Origin: G942493275 sp942493275
Lineage (GTDB): Bacteria > Actinomycetota > Coriobacteriia > Anaerosomatales > PHET01
Direction: 5' to 3'
NCBI GenBank assembly: GCA_942493275.1
Contig: OW818687.1
Location: forward strand, 2,046,001 to 2,110,000
Length of the DNA stretch: 64,000 nucleotides
Shown piece by piece: positions 1-8,233 of this stretch. Numbering within the stretch: the first letter of the stretch is position 1; every line of letters begins with the position of its first letter. The notes beneath the pieces were generated by a model. It ran no database searches. It saw nothing but the letters and a program-made list of their open reading frames with translations, and was not told the DNA's origin. Made by a program: the position numbers and the translations under genes.

Positions 1-2169
1 AACCGTGACGCTGACGTCGACGGCCTGCGTGCCGCCTACGAATTCGCGCTCACGGCGCATGAGGGCCAGAAGCGCAAGAGCGGCGAGGCGTTCATCCATC
101 ACCCACTCGAGGTCGCGCTGATCCTCTCGGAACTGCACCTCGACACGGCCACGCTCACCGCCGCGATCCTGCACGATGTGGTGGAGGACTCGGACGTTTC
201 GCTCGATCACGTGCGCGAGCTGTTCGGTGACGAGGTGGCCGAACTCGTCGACGGCGTCACCAAGCTCGGCAAGATCGAGTTTGAGTCCCTTTCCGAGCAG
301 CAGAGCAACAACCTGCGCAAGATGCTTATCGCGATGGCTCGCGACATCCGGGTCATCCTCATCAAGTTGGCGGACCGTCTGCACAACATGCGGACCCTGT
401 CCGCGCTGCCGCCCGAGCGGCGCCTCGACAAGGCGCGCGAGACGATGGAGATCTACGCTCCGCTCGCACACCGCCTCGGAATCTCACAGGTCAAGTGGGA
501 GCTGGAGGACCTTGCGTTCTACTACCTCGAGCCGGTGAAGTTCCACCAGGTCTCACGCATGGTGTCCGAGAGCCGGATCGAGCGCGAGGAGTACACGGCG
601 GGGGTCATCGCGCAGCTGCTCGAGGAGCTGGCCCACGTGGGTATCTCGGCCGAAATCGGGGGACGCCCTAAGCATCTGTACTCGATTTACCAGAAGATGG
701 CAGGCAAGGGTAAGGATTTCAACGAGATCTTCGACTTGATCGCGCTGCGGGTGATCGTGGACTCGGTGAAGGACGTCTACGGAGCGCTTGGAACGGTCCA
801 CTCGATCTGGAAGCCGGTTCCGGGCCGCTTCAAGGATTACGTCGCGATGCCCAAGTTCAACATGTACCAGTCGTTGCACACGACGGTTATCGGACCGGCC
901 GGACGTCCCCTCGAGATTCAGATCCGTACCGAGGAGATGCACCGCACAGCCGAGTACGGCATCGCCGCCCACTGGCGCTACAAGGAGGGTGGGCGCGGCG
1001 ATGAGACTTTCGACGAGCGCCTCGCGTGGCTGCGCCAGATGCTCGAGTGGCAAACCGAGCTCAAGGACCCGCGCGAGTTCATGGAGGCGCTCAAGATCGA
1101 CCTGTTCGAGGAGGAGGTGTTCGTCTTCTCCCCGAAGGGCGACGTGTACTCGCTCCGCAAAGGGTCGACGCCGATCGACTTCGCGTACGCGATCCACACC
1201 GAGGTCGGCAACCACTGCGTCGGCGCGAAGGTGAATGGTTCGATCGTGCCGCTCGGCTACGAACTGCAGATGGGCGACCGCGTCGAGATCCTCACCAACA
1301 AGAACGCCAGCCCGAGCCGGGACTGGCTCAACATCGTGCGCACGTCGTCGGCCCGCTCCAAGATCCGCAACCAGCTGTCCAAGGTCACGCGAGTCGACGA
1401 CCTTCAGCGCGGCCGAGACGAACTCACCAAGGTGATGCGCAAGCACGGTCTCGGCATCGGAAACAAGCCCGCCGAGAAGGCGCTCAGCGCCGTAGCTGAG
1501 GAGATGAACTTCGCCAGAGGCGAGGATCTGCTCGCGGCGATCGGAGCGGGCAAAGCGTCGGCGAAAGCGGTCGGCACCAAGCTGTTCAAGCACCTGGGTG
1601 CGCACGAGGCGCCGCCGCAGCCGGAGCCCGAGGAGCTCACGATCGACACGCCGATGACGCCGCCACGCGCGGCGCGCAAGAACCGCCAGGGCGGCGGCGT
1701 GAAGGTCAAAGGAATCGACGACGTGCTGGTCCGTCTGGCCCGCTGCTGCAACCCGGTCCCCGGCGACGAGATCATCGGCTTCGTGACCCGCGGCAGGGGC
1801 GTGTCGGTACACCGCAGGACCTGCCCGAACGCCGCGGAGTTGCTGAGGACCCCCGAGCGACTGCTCTCGGTCGAATGGGACACGGGGTCGAAGTCGACGT
1901 ACCAGGTCGAGATCTACGTGGAGGCGCTCGACCGGCTCCGTCTGCTGCAAGACGTCACCGCAGCGCTCGCCGAGTCCGGCGTCAACATCTTGTCGTCGTC
2001 GACTGCGACCCACAGAGACGGCATCGTCGATATGCGCTATCTGTTCGAGATCGGCGACATGGCCCGGCTCGATTCGCTCCTGCGCGAGGTGCGCGGAGTC
2101 TCTGGCGTGTTCGACGCCCGCAGGATGCTGCCGGGCGAGCACACGCAGAAGCGAGGCAAGGAGCGCTAG
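1..2169 (+). CDS. relA: Bifunctional (p)ppGpp synthetase/hydrolase, Rel family (5' end missing)
   Basis: Makes and hydrolyses the alarmone (p)ppGpp in the cytoplasm. The frame is open from the first base, so the N-terminus lies outside the window. The visible order is the HD hydrolase domain (HHPLE near residue 34, HDVVED near residue 58), the synthetase domain with RFKDY and MYQSLHT, a TGS domain (VFVFSPKGDVYSL), a zinc-finger/helical region containing CCNPVPGD, and a C-terminal ACT domain. The intact HD motif argues for a working hydrolase. RFKD is the RxKD form seen in bifunctional Rel enzymes, not the ExDD form of E. coli RelA. About 722 residues are present, so only a short piece is lost. 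The stop codon overlaps the stop of the convergent cyclase gene by 4 bases. The neighbouring MBL hydrolase and hisS are classic relA neighbours in Gram-positive bacteria. Confidence 0.97.
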   Translation, partial: NRDADVDGLRAAYEFALTAHEGQKRKSGEAFIHHPLEVALILSELHLDTATLTAAILHDVVEDSDVSLDHVRELFGDEVAELVDGVTKLGKIEFESLSEQQSNNLRKMLIAMARDIRVILIKLADRLHNMRTLSALPPERRLDKARETMEIYAPLAHRLGISQVKWELEDLAFYYLEPVKFHQVSRMVSESRIEREEYTAGVIAQLLEELAHVGISAEIGGRPKHLYSIYQKMAGKGKDFNEIFDLIALRVIVDSVKDVYGALGTVHSIWKPVPGRFKDYVAMPKFNMYQSLHTTVIGPAGRPLEIQIRTEEMHRTAEYGIAAHWRYKEGGRGDETFDERLAWLRQMLEWQTELKDPREFMEALKIDLFEEEVFVFSPKGDVYSLRKGSTPIDFAYAIHTEVGNHCVGAKVNGSIVPLGYELQMGDRVEILTNKNASPSRDWLNIVRTSSARSKIRNQLSKVTRVDDLQRGRDELTKVMRKHGLGIGNKPAEKALSAVAEEMNFARGEDLLAAIGAGKASAKAVGTKLFKHLGAHEAPPQPEPEELTIDTPMTPPRAARKNRQGGGVKVKGIDDVLVRLARCCNPVPGDEIIGFVTRGRGVSVHRRTCPNAAELLRTPERLLSVEWDTGSKSTYQVEIYVEALDRLRLLQDVTAALAESGVNILSSSTATHRDGIVDMRYLFEIGDMARLDSLLREVRGVSGVFDARRMLPGEHTQKRGKER

Positions 2170-3440
2170 TCCTCCGGGCCCGCGATAACCACGGTGTCCC
2201 GGCCCTCGTTCTTGGCGCGATACAGGGCGTCGTCCGCGCGTGCGATCGCGGCGTCCGCATCTTCCTCTGCGAGCGGGAATATCGCGCCGCCCACGCTCGC
2301 GGTCATCGTAATCGCGACGTCGTCATCGATCGTGATCGGATCTGCGGAGACCGAGTGTCGCACGCGTTCGGCAAGGGCCTGAAGGTCCGCGGCGTTCAGC
2401 TCGGGGGCGACCACCAGGAACTCCTCGCCGCCGATCCGGCCGACCATGTCGTACTCGCGCAGGGCGTCTCGCATGCGAATGGCCGCTTCCTTGAGCACGG
2501 TGTCACCCGCCGAGTGCCCCCACTGGTCGTTGACCGTTTTGAATCGGTCGAGGTCGACGACGAGCACGCCCACGGTCGAGTTGCGACGGCGGGCGCGGGC
2601 CGCCTCCTCGTGGAGTCGCTGCAGAATCGCATGGCGGTTGGGGAGCCCGGTAAGCGCGTCGGTCACCGCCATGTGCCGCAGCTTCGCCTCGCCACGGTCG
2701 AGCCCCCGAGAGAGGCGATCGACCAGGGCGAACAGCACGAGACCCAGCACGGCAAGCACGATCGCCCACAGAGCAGCGAGTCCGATCGCGCTTCGCTTGA
2801 GGGCCTCGTCGGTCCTCGTGAGCGGGACGGTCACGCTGATGGCGCCGCGCAGGTCGCCGACCTCGTACCCTTGCGCGGAGTGACATGTGAGGCACTCGGG
2901 ACGCGTCACGAGCGGCTCCATCAGCCGGAAGAACCGCTCACCCGCAATCGGCTCGATTTCCGAGACGCTCTCTTCGCCGTTGTTGAGCCTGGTGAACTGC
3001 TCGGCTTCCCACGCGTCCGGGGCGTTTGACGGGTTGACCGGGTCCTGGCTGATGATGCGAAACGAGATGCCGGAGCCCTGGAGTGTCAGATCCGAGATCT
3101 CGCGCGTCATCGCCGCGGGGTTTCTCAGGGTGAGCTGTGTGCCTGAAACCGTGGAGGTGTCCGGTTCGACGCCGACGTCCAGGAGGTACTCGTTGGTGGG
3201 GGACTGGTCGCTTTTCAGGACCCAAGTACCGCCGTGCGCTGCGTTCCACGAGCGGGTGGTGACGATGAGGTCGACGTAGGACTCGGCCTCAGAGCGAAGC
3301 CCGTCTCGGACGAGAGTCACGGTCCAGGCGTAGATGAAGATGAACGAGACGGTCGTGAAGACGGCGAGCATGAGGGCTGTGCGCCACGTGAACTTGCGCA
3401 GAGCCGACGAGCCGCCCCGCTTGAATGGGTCCATCGTCAT
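2166..3440 (-). CDS. Membrane diguanylate cyclase with extracytoplasmic c-heme (DUF3365-type) sensor
   Basis: Predicted to make cyclic di-GMP in response to a signal sensed outside the membrane. From the chosen ATG there is a first membrane helix at about residues 21-43, then an extracytoplasmic region carrying ECLTCHSA. That is a CxxCH c-type heme motif in a DUF3365/Tll0287-like setting. A second membrane helix follows, then a GGDEF domain with DALTGLPNR and the active-site signature GGEEF. An RxxD inhibitory site (REYD) lies exactly five residues before GGEEF, so product inhibition is expected. I chose ATG at 3440 because AAGGG lies about 5 bases upstream; a further in-frame start lies at 3521. 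The gene is convergent with relA and shares a CTAG stop overlap with it. It diverges from the MBL hydrolase gene. Heme attachment and the ligand are inferred. Confidence 0.9.
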   Translation of the reverse strand: MTMDPFKRGGSSALRKFTWRTALMLAVFTTVSFIFIYAWTVTLVRDGLRSEAESYVDLIVTTRSWNAAHGGTWVLKSDQSPTNEYLLDVGVEPDTSTVSGTQLTLRNPAAMTREISDLTLQGSGISFRIISQDPVNPSNAPDAWEAEQFTRLNNGEESVSEIEPIAGERFFRLMEPLVTRPECLTCHSAQGYEVGDLRGAISVTVPLTRTDEALKRSAIGLAALWAIVLAVLGLVLFALVDRLSRGLDRGEAKLRHMAVTDALTGLPNRHAILQRLHEEAARARRRNSTVGVLVVDLDRFKTVNDQWGHSAGDTVLKEAAIRMRDALREYDMVGRIGGEEFLVVAPELNAADLQALAERVRHSVSADPITIDDDVAITMTASVGGAIFPLAEEDADAAIARADDALYRAKNEGRDTVVIAGPED

Positions 3441-3450
3441 GCGCGCGCCC

Positions 3451-3481
3451 TTGTCTGCCCGATGCGGCGGGGGGATAGAAT
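3451..3481 (+). promoter_or_regulatory. Possible sigma-A promoter for the MBL hydrolase-hisS unit
   Basis: TTGTCT at 3451-3456 and TAGAAT at 3476-3481 resemble -35 and -10 boxes. The spacer is 19 bases, longer than optimal. The site lies in the 100-base gap between the divergent cyclase and MBL genes. TAGAAT recurs upstream of aroC and pyrG, which supports it as a real -10 form here. Confidence 0.4.
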
Positions 3482-3540
3482 CGTGGTTATCCGGTCGATG
3501 TGGCCGTGTCCTTGGTGCCATTCTTCCCTAAGGAGCATAC

Positions 3541-4188
3541 ATGCGAGTTGACGAGCTGCGACTGGGTCCGCTCGAGACCAACTGCTTCATCGTCTCAGAC
3601 GGACTGGGCGGCCCGCTCGTGGTGATCGATCCCGGAGGAGATCCGGAGCTGCTCCTGGAGGCGTTGAGCGGCGCGGAGGTATCGGCTGTGGTGCTCACTC
3701 ACGGCCACTTCGATCATCTTGGCGCGGCTGTCGACGTCATCGAAGCCACTGGCGCGCCGCTCGTCGTGCACGAACTGGACGCTGAGCGAATCATCAGCCC
3801 CGACGCGAACGGAACGGGAGGCGCGATCTTCGGCTACAACGATCACGTCCCCGCAGGTGCGGACCGCACTGTGCGAGACGGAGACGAGCTGGTCGCGGGC
3901 CAACTCACCCTGAAGGTCCTGCACACGCCGGGCCACACCCAGGGTGGCATGTCGCTGTTCGCCGCGGACCCCGAGGGCGGTGTTCCGCACCTGTTCAGCG
4001 GCGACACGCTGTTCGCCGGCAGCGTCGGACGCTCCGATTTCCCGGGCGGCGACTCCCGGACGCTGGCCGCCTCGATCGCCGGGAAGCTCGCACCTCTGCC
4101 CGCCGAGACCATCGTTCACCCGGGTCACGGCCCCAACACCACGATCGGGCGCGAGCGCAGGGTCAACCCGTTCTGGCCGCGCGCGTGA
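3541..4188 (+). CDS. MBL-fold metallo-hydrolase (glyoxalase II-like)
   Basis: A 215-residue metallo-beta-lactamase-fold hydrolase of the YcbL/glyoxalase II-like group. The THGHFDH motif supplies metal ligands His54, His56, Asp58 and His59. Further ligands are seen in HTPGHTQGG, in FSGDTLFAGSVGR and in HPGHGPNT. The length fits the short single-domain hydroxyacylglutathione hydrolase-like proteins, which lack the extra C-terminal domain of true GloB. AAGGAG lies about 6 bases before the ATG. The position between relA and hisS is conserved in many Gram-positive genomes. The substrate is unknown; a thioester or related small metabolite is plausible. Confidence 0.92.
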   Translation: MRVDELRLGPLETNCFIVSDGLGGPLVVIDPGGDPELLLEALSGAEVSAVVLTHGHFDHLGAAVDVIEATGAPLVVHELDAERIISPDANGTGGAIFGYNDHVPAGADRTVRDGDELVAGQLTLKVLHTPGHTQGGMSLFAADPEGGVPHLFSGDTLFAGSVGRSDFPGGDSRTLAASIAGKLAPLPAETIVHPGHGPNTTIGRERRVNPFWPRA

Positions 4189-4223
4189 GGGTGCGACACG
4201 TGGCGCCGTCACCCCGCTCGCGG

Positions 4224-4229
4224 TACACT
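4224..4229 (+). promoter_or_regulatory. Possible -10 element before hisS
   Basis: TACACT lies 45 bases before the hisS GTG in the sequence CGGTACACTC. The same hexamer precedes the 6S-like RNA (7442) and the DUF948 gene (9607). No convincing -35 box is visible 16-18 bases upstream. Confidence 0.3.
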
Positions 4230-4273
4230 CCTGCACTGCACCCCGACCACCGAGAGAAGGCCTCGAAGCTGAC

Positions 4274-5554
4274 GTGAGCGACAACTACAGGGCTCCTAAG
4301 GGCACCGCTGACATGCTTCCGGAGACTGCGCGCGCGTGGGAGTTCATGCTGCGCACGGCCCAGGACCTCTTCGCGCGCTACGGTTACGAGCCGCTCTATA
4401 CACCGCTGTTCGAGCACACCGAGGTTTTCACCCGCGGCATCGGTGAGGCGACCGACATCGTAGGCAAGGAGATGTACACCTTCCTCGACAAGGGCGATCG
4501 CTCGATCACGCTGCGTCCCGAGGGCACCGCGAGCGTGGTTCGCTCGGCGCTGGAGCACTCGCTGACCGCCAACGGTCAGTCCGCGAAGATATACTACGCC
4601 GGGCCGATGTTTCGCTACGAGCGTCCGCAGAAGGGCCGCATGCGCCAGTTCTGGCAGATCGGCGCCGAAGCTCTCGGCATGCCCGGCGCATCGGTGGACG
4701 CCGAGGTCATCGCGATGCTCATGGCGTTCTTCGAGGCCGTGGGAGTCCCGCGCGACAACATGCGGCTGCTCGTGAACTCGATGGGCGACGAGAACTGCCG
4801 CCCTGCGTACCGTGAAAAGGTGGCCGGCTTCATCCGCTCGCACGCTGACGACCTGTGCGAAGAGTGCAACAGGCGCGCCGAGACAAACCCGCTGCGCGCG
4901 TTCGACTGCAAGAATCCCGGCTGCCGGGAGGTCATGGCGGCCGCGCCGCTGCTGAAGGACGAGCTGTGCGACGAGTGCGCCGCCCACTACTCGACCGTCA
5001 AGGAGCACCTTGACGGTCTCGGAATCGATTACATCGAGGATCCCAAGCTCGTTCGCGGGCTCGACTACTACACGCGCACCGTCTTCGAGGTGCAGGCCGA
5101 CGCCGGACTGGGGAGCCAGAACGCGATCGGTGGGGGTGGCCGCTACGATCGTCTGATGGAGACGTACGGCGGCAAGCCCACGCCGGGCCTCGGCTTCGCT
5201 CTCGGCTTCGAACGCACCTTGCTCGCACTCCAGGCTGCCGGGACCGTCGTCCCGTCTCCGCCGATCGCCGAGGTGTTCGTCGCGCGCGTCGAGGGGTGCA
5301 CAGAGGGTGACGTGTTCGGCATCACGGCCGCGCTTCGCGACGCCGGAATCGCCGCCGAGATGGACCACCAGGGCCGCTCGCTGAAGTCGCAGTTCAAGGC
5401 CGCCGATCGGTTTGGCGCCCGTTTCGTCGTGGTCGTCGGGCCGGATGAGTTGGCCGCCGGGCAGGTCACACTGAGGGACATGGGAACGAAAGAAGAGAAC
5501 CGGGTCGATCTTGCGGGTCTCGCGGGGCACGTCGCCGCCGCGCTCGGCCGCTAG
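4274..5554 (+). CDS. hisS: Histidyl-tRNA synthetase
   Basis: Attaches histidine to tRNA-His; class II synthetase, 426 residues, the usual length. It starts APKGTADMLP and carries motif 2 (MFRYERPQKGRMRQFWQ), the histidine-binding signature LVRGLDYYTRTVFEV, motif 3 (GLGFALGFERTL) and a C-terminal anticodon-binding domain ending in LAGLAGHVAAALGR. A cysteine-rich insert, CEECNRRAE..CKNPGC..CDECAAHYS, is visible and is common in Gram-positive HisRS. GTG at 4274 fits homologues. The best SD-like sequence, AGAAGG, is about 13 bases away, so the start is less certain than the gene. The frame remains open upstream over the end of the MBL gene, but that extension is not HisRS-like. Confidence 0.96.
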   Translation: MSDNYRAPKGTADMLPETARAWEFMLRTAQDLFARYGYEPLYTPLFEHTEVFTRGIGEATDIVGKEMYTFLDKGDRSITLRPEGTASVVRSALEHSLTANGQSAKIYYAGPMFRYERPQKGRMRQFWQIGAEALGMPGASVDAEVIAMLMAFFEAVGVPRDNMRLLVNSMGDENCRPAYREKVAGFIRSHADDLCEECNRRAETNPLRAFDCKNPGCREVMAAAPLLKDELCDECAAHYSTVKEHLDGLGIDYIEDPKLVRGLDYYTRTVFEVQADAGLGSQNAIGGGGRYDRLMETYGGKPTPGLGFALGFERTLLALQAAGTVVPSPPIAEVFVARVEGCTEGDVFGITAALRDAGIAAEMDHQGRSLKSQFKAADRFGARFVVVVGPDELAAGQVTLRDMGTKEENRVDLAGLAGHVAAALGR

Positions 5555-5614
5555 ACGCCCGCTCCACGGCGCCTGCGATGCGGGCGCCCCGATATCGGAA
5601 GGTTGACCGAAGAC

Positions 5615-7384
5615 ATGCTTGATTCCCGATATTCCATGCGTTCGCACACCGCGGGTTCGCTCGACGCGTCGTCCGTGGGTGAGAGCGTGAGGCTCACCGG
5701 ATGGGTGGCCAAGCGCCGCGATCACGGCGGACTGATCTTCCTCGACCTTCGCGATCGCACCGGGATCATCCAGTGCACCTTCGACCCGGACGCCTCCGGA
5801 GCCGCCTTCGTCACCGCCGAGCAGGTCCGCCCCGAGTGGGTCGTGCTGCTCGACGGCACCGTGCGTAAGCGCCCCGACGGCACCGAGAACCCCAACATGC
5901 CGACCGGCGCGGTCGAGGTCGTCATCACCTCGGCCACGGTGCTGAACCGCTCTGAGACCCCGCCGTTCGAGATCGAGGCGGGCATCGACACCGACGAGCT
6001 CACGCGTCTGAAGTGGCGCTATCTCGACATCCGCCGCCCCGAGGTACTCGCCGCGCTGACCCTGCGCGACCGGGTCACGCAGCGGTTCCGCAAGGCGCTC
6101 GAGCATCGCGGATTCATGGAGGTCGAGACGCCGATCCTCACCAAGTCGACTCCGGAGGGCGCACGCGACTTCATCGTCCCGAGTCGTCTCAACCCGGGCA
6201 AGTTCTATGCGCTCCCTCAGTCGCCGCAGCTCTTCAAGCAGCTTCTCATGGTGGGCGGCATCGAGCGCTACTACCAGATCGCGCGCTGCTTCCGCGACGA
6301 GGACCTGCGCGCCGACCGCCAGCCCGAGTTCACCCAGATCGACATCGAGATGAGCTTCGTCGAGGTCGATGACGTCCTGCAGATGATGGAAGACGTCATG
6401 CGCGACGTCATGCACGAGGCCGGACACGACCTGCCTCTGCCGCTGCCCCGCATGACCTGGACCGACGCCATGGAGCGCTATGGCTCGGACCGGCCTGACA
6501 CGCGCTTCGGACTCGAGCTCGTGGACGTCAGCGCGGTCTTCTCGGCAAGCGAGTTCAAGGTGTTCGCGGGTGCGCTCGGCAGCGGGGGAGCCATCAAGGC
6601 GATCAACGCCAAGGGTGCGGGCGACTGGAGCCGCGGTCGAATCGACGCGCTCAACCAGGCCGCCATCGACGCGGGCGCCAAGGGTCTCGCGTGGGTCGCG
6701 TTCACCAGTGAGGGCGAGGTCAAGAGCCCGGTTGCCAAGTTCTTCTCGGAAGAGGAGATGGCGGCGCTGAAGACCGCCGCCGACGCCCAGCCCGGAGACC
6801 TGCTGTGTATGGTCGCCGACGCCCGTCAGCTGGCCAACGAGGTACTCGGAGTGCTGCGCCTCAAGCTCGCCGACGAGCTCGGCATCGAGCGCACCGGCTT
6901 CGAGACGCTGTGGGTCGTGGACTTCCCGATGTTCAAGTACGACGAGGACGAGGATCGCTGGGCGGCCAACCACCACCCGTTCACTCTCCCGTTCGCCGAG
7001 CAGGTCGACGCGCTCGAGGACGATCCCGCGTCGGTGCTCAGCTACGCCTACGACCTCGTCATGAACGGCTTCGAGATCGGTGGCGGCACGCTCCGTATCC
7101 ATAACCCGGAGTTGCAGATGCGCGTGCTGAAGCTTCTCGGTCACTCGGAAGAGGACGCCTCCGAGAAGTTCGGGTTCCTGCTTGAGGCGCTTTCGTTTGG
7201 GGCGCCCCCGCACGGAGGCATCGCGCTGGGCCTCGATCGCCTCGTGATGCTGCTGTGCGGCGGTACGTCGATCCGCGACGTCATCGCGTTTCCCAAGACG
7301 AGCTCCGGCGGCGATCCGATGACGTCTGCGCCCGACACCGTCAGCCCGCGCCAGCTGAAGGACGTTCACCTGCGCGTGGACTAG
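5615..7384 (+). CDS. aspS: Aspartyl-tRNA synthetase, bacterial type
   Basis: Attaches aspartate to tRNA-Asp (and possibly tRNA-Asn if the organism uses the transamidation route). It is about 589 residues with an N-terminal OB-fold (VRLTGWVAKRRDHGGLIF), class II motif 2 (CFRDEDLRADRQPEFTQID), a GAD insertion domain in the middle, and motif 3 (GIALGLDRLVMLL). The start is uncertain: TTG at 5603 directly abuts GGAAGG, ATG at 5615 is 12 bases from it, and ATG at 5630 also fits homologues. I chose 5615. The gene follows hisS by 60 bases as in Bacillus and many other Gram-positive genomes. Nothing in the sequence decides whether it discriminates between tRNA-Asp and tRNA-Asn. Confidence 0.95.
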   Translation: MLDSRYSMRSHTAGSLDASSVGESVRLTGWVAKRRDHGGLIFLDLRDRTGIIQCTFDPDASGAAFVTAEQVRPEWVVLLDGTVRKRPDGTENPNMPTGAVEVVITSATVLNRSETPPFEIEAGIDTDELTRLKWRYLDIRRPEVLAALTLRDRVTQRFRKALEHRGFMEVETPILTKSTPEGARDFIVPSRLNPGKFYALPQSPQLFKQLLMVGGIERYYQIARCFRDEDLRADRQPEFTQIDIEMSFVEVDDVLQMMEDVMRDVMHEAGHDLPLPLPRMTWTDAMERYGSDRPDTRFGLELVDVSAVFSASEFKVFAGALGSGGAIKAINAKGAGDWSRGRIDALNQAAIDAGAKGLAWVAFTSEGEVKSPVAKFFSEEEMAALKTAADAQPGDLLCMVADARQLANEVLGVLRLKLADELGIERTGFETLWVVDFPMFKYDEDEDRWAANHHPFTLPFAEQVDALEDDPASVLSYAYDLVMNGFEIGGGTLRIHNPELQMRVLKLLGHSEEDASEKFGFLLEALSFGAPPHGGIALGLDRLVMLLCGGTSIRDVIAFPKTSSGGDPMTSAPDTVSPRQLKDVHLRVD

Positions 7385-7417
7385 TTTCCGCGGGTGTGGC
7401 TTGAGTCACACAATCTG

Positions 7418-7447
7418 TTGTTGCGCGACCCCGTGGAGCGGTACACT
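7418..7447 (+). promoter_or_regulatory. Sigma-A-like promoter of the 6S-like RNA
   Basis: TTGTTG at 7418-7423 and TACACT at 7442-7447 are spaced by 18 bases. Transcription would begin near 7454, just before the closing stem of the structured RNA. This agreement between promoter and RNA 5' end supports both calls. Confidence 0.5.
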
Positions 7448-7453
7448 CTGCGT

Positions 7454-7624
7454 AGGCTTCGCCTTGCCTGTGGCCCGACTACACGGTCGAACCAACACTT
7501 CTTGACTGGGAGCCTCACATTTCGTGGCGGACAGGGATCCCCGAAAGGGGAAGCTGGAAGTCACGGTGCGGGCACCCACCTGCTGAGGCAGGTTCACCAC
7601 GTCGGGCTGCGGCAAGGCGGGGCG
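7454..7624 (+). ncRNA. ssrS: Structured RNA, probable 6S RNA (ssrS)
   Basis: The 266-base gap between aspS and the lipoprotein gene folds on inspection into one long rod. CGCCTTGCC (7460-7468) pairs perfectly with GGCAAGGCG (7611-7619). GCCCGAC (7473-7479) pairs with GTCGGGC (7601-7607). Inside lie an apical TCCCC-GAAA-GGGGA hairpin (7538-7551) and a CCTGC-TGAG-GCAGG hairpin (7579-7592) on the 3' side. A closing stem, large internal bubble, 3' bubble hairpin and apical stem over about 170 bases is the 6S RNA architecture, in which the RNA mimics an open promoter and binds sigma-A RNA polymerase. The aspS-to-rarA interval also holds 6S RNA in Bacillus subtilis. It is not a coding region. I cannot run a covariance model, so another structured RNA remains possible. 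Confidence 0.65.
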
Positions 7625-7650
7625 CGTCCGTCCCCACGGGAGGCAGCAGT

Positions 7651-8232
7651 ATGCGCAGACTAGTCGTAGCAACTTTCGTAGTCCTGATGTCCTTGTCCCT
7701 TGTCGCCTGTGGCGGCGGGGGAGAAGAGCCTGAGCCTGCGGAGACTCCTCCGCCAGCAGCGGCACCCGCGCCGGTGCCCGATGATGACGCGGCCATCATC
7801 GAGGACAAGTCGCCGACTCTCGGCGAGATGTTCGAGCCGTTCCCCGAGGGCGAGTTCGTCTCCGAGGCAATCGCCGATCGTCTCGAGTCGAAGCAGCCGA
7901 TGCTGCTCTACTTCTACGACGGCCGCCAGAAGACGACCAACGATGTCACGAGTGAGGTCAAGGCGGCGGTGGAGCGCAATCGCGGCGCCATCGACCTGAT
8001 CTCATACGACGTAACCAAGTACCGCTCGGACGAGTCGACTTCGCTCGCCGCCGTTGACCCGGCGATCCAGGAGGACGAGGCCGGCAAGCAGGCCATCGAG
8101 CTCGCGCGTCAGATGGGCGTCGACTTCACGCCGTTCGTCGTCATTGTCGACCAGCAGGGATACATCATCTTCAAGTGGCGCGGACCGATCGACAGGGACC
8201 TGCTCGACAGGCAGGTGCAGCGGGTCGGTTAG
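7651..8232 (+). CDS. Lipoprotein with thioredoxin-like domain lacking CxxC
   Basis: A 193-residue exported lipoprotein of unknown function. The N-terminus has a short signal peptide ending in the lipobox LVAC with Cys20 as the lipidated residue. A Gly/Pro/Glu-rich linker follows to about residue 50. The remainder looks thioredoxin-like: PMLLYFYDGRQKTTNDV occupies the place of the usual active-site strand and helix, and VDFTPFVVIVDQQGYII resembles the cis-proline strand and beta-hairpin. The CxxC motif is absent, so disulfide chemistry is unlikely and a binding role is more plausible. GGGAGG lies 7 bases before the ATG. The stop is one base before the rarA GTG, which suggests co-transcription. 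The fold is assigned by pattern only. Confidence 0.8.
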   Translation: MRRLVVATFVVLMSLSLVACGGGGEEPEPAETPPPAAAPAPVPDDDAAIIEDKSPTLGEMFEPFPEGEFVSEAIADRLESKQPMLLYFYDGRQKTTNDVTSEVKAAVERNRGAIDLISYDVTKYRSDESTSLAAVDPAIQEDEAGKQAIELARQMGVDFTPFVVIVDQQGYIIFKWRGPIDRDLLDRQVQRVG

Positions 8233-8233
8233 C

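Noticed and set aside
4163..7369. A 1068-residue open frame on the minus strand opposite hisS and aspS
   Set aside because: It is the mirror of GC-rich codons with strong third-position bias. It is Arg/His/Val-rich, has no recognisable domain and covers two essential synthetase genes exactly.
7454..7624. Signal recognition particle RNA as identity of the aspS-downstream RNA
   Set aside because: The conserved SRP apical motif (GGTCAGGTCCGGAAGGAAGCAG-like) is not present.
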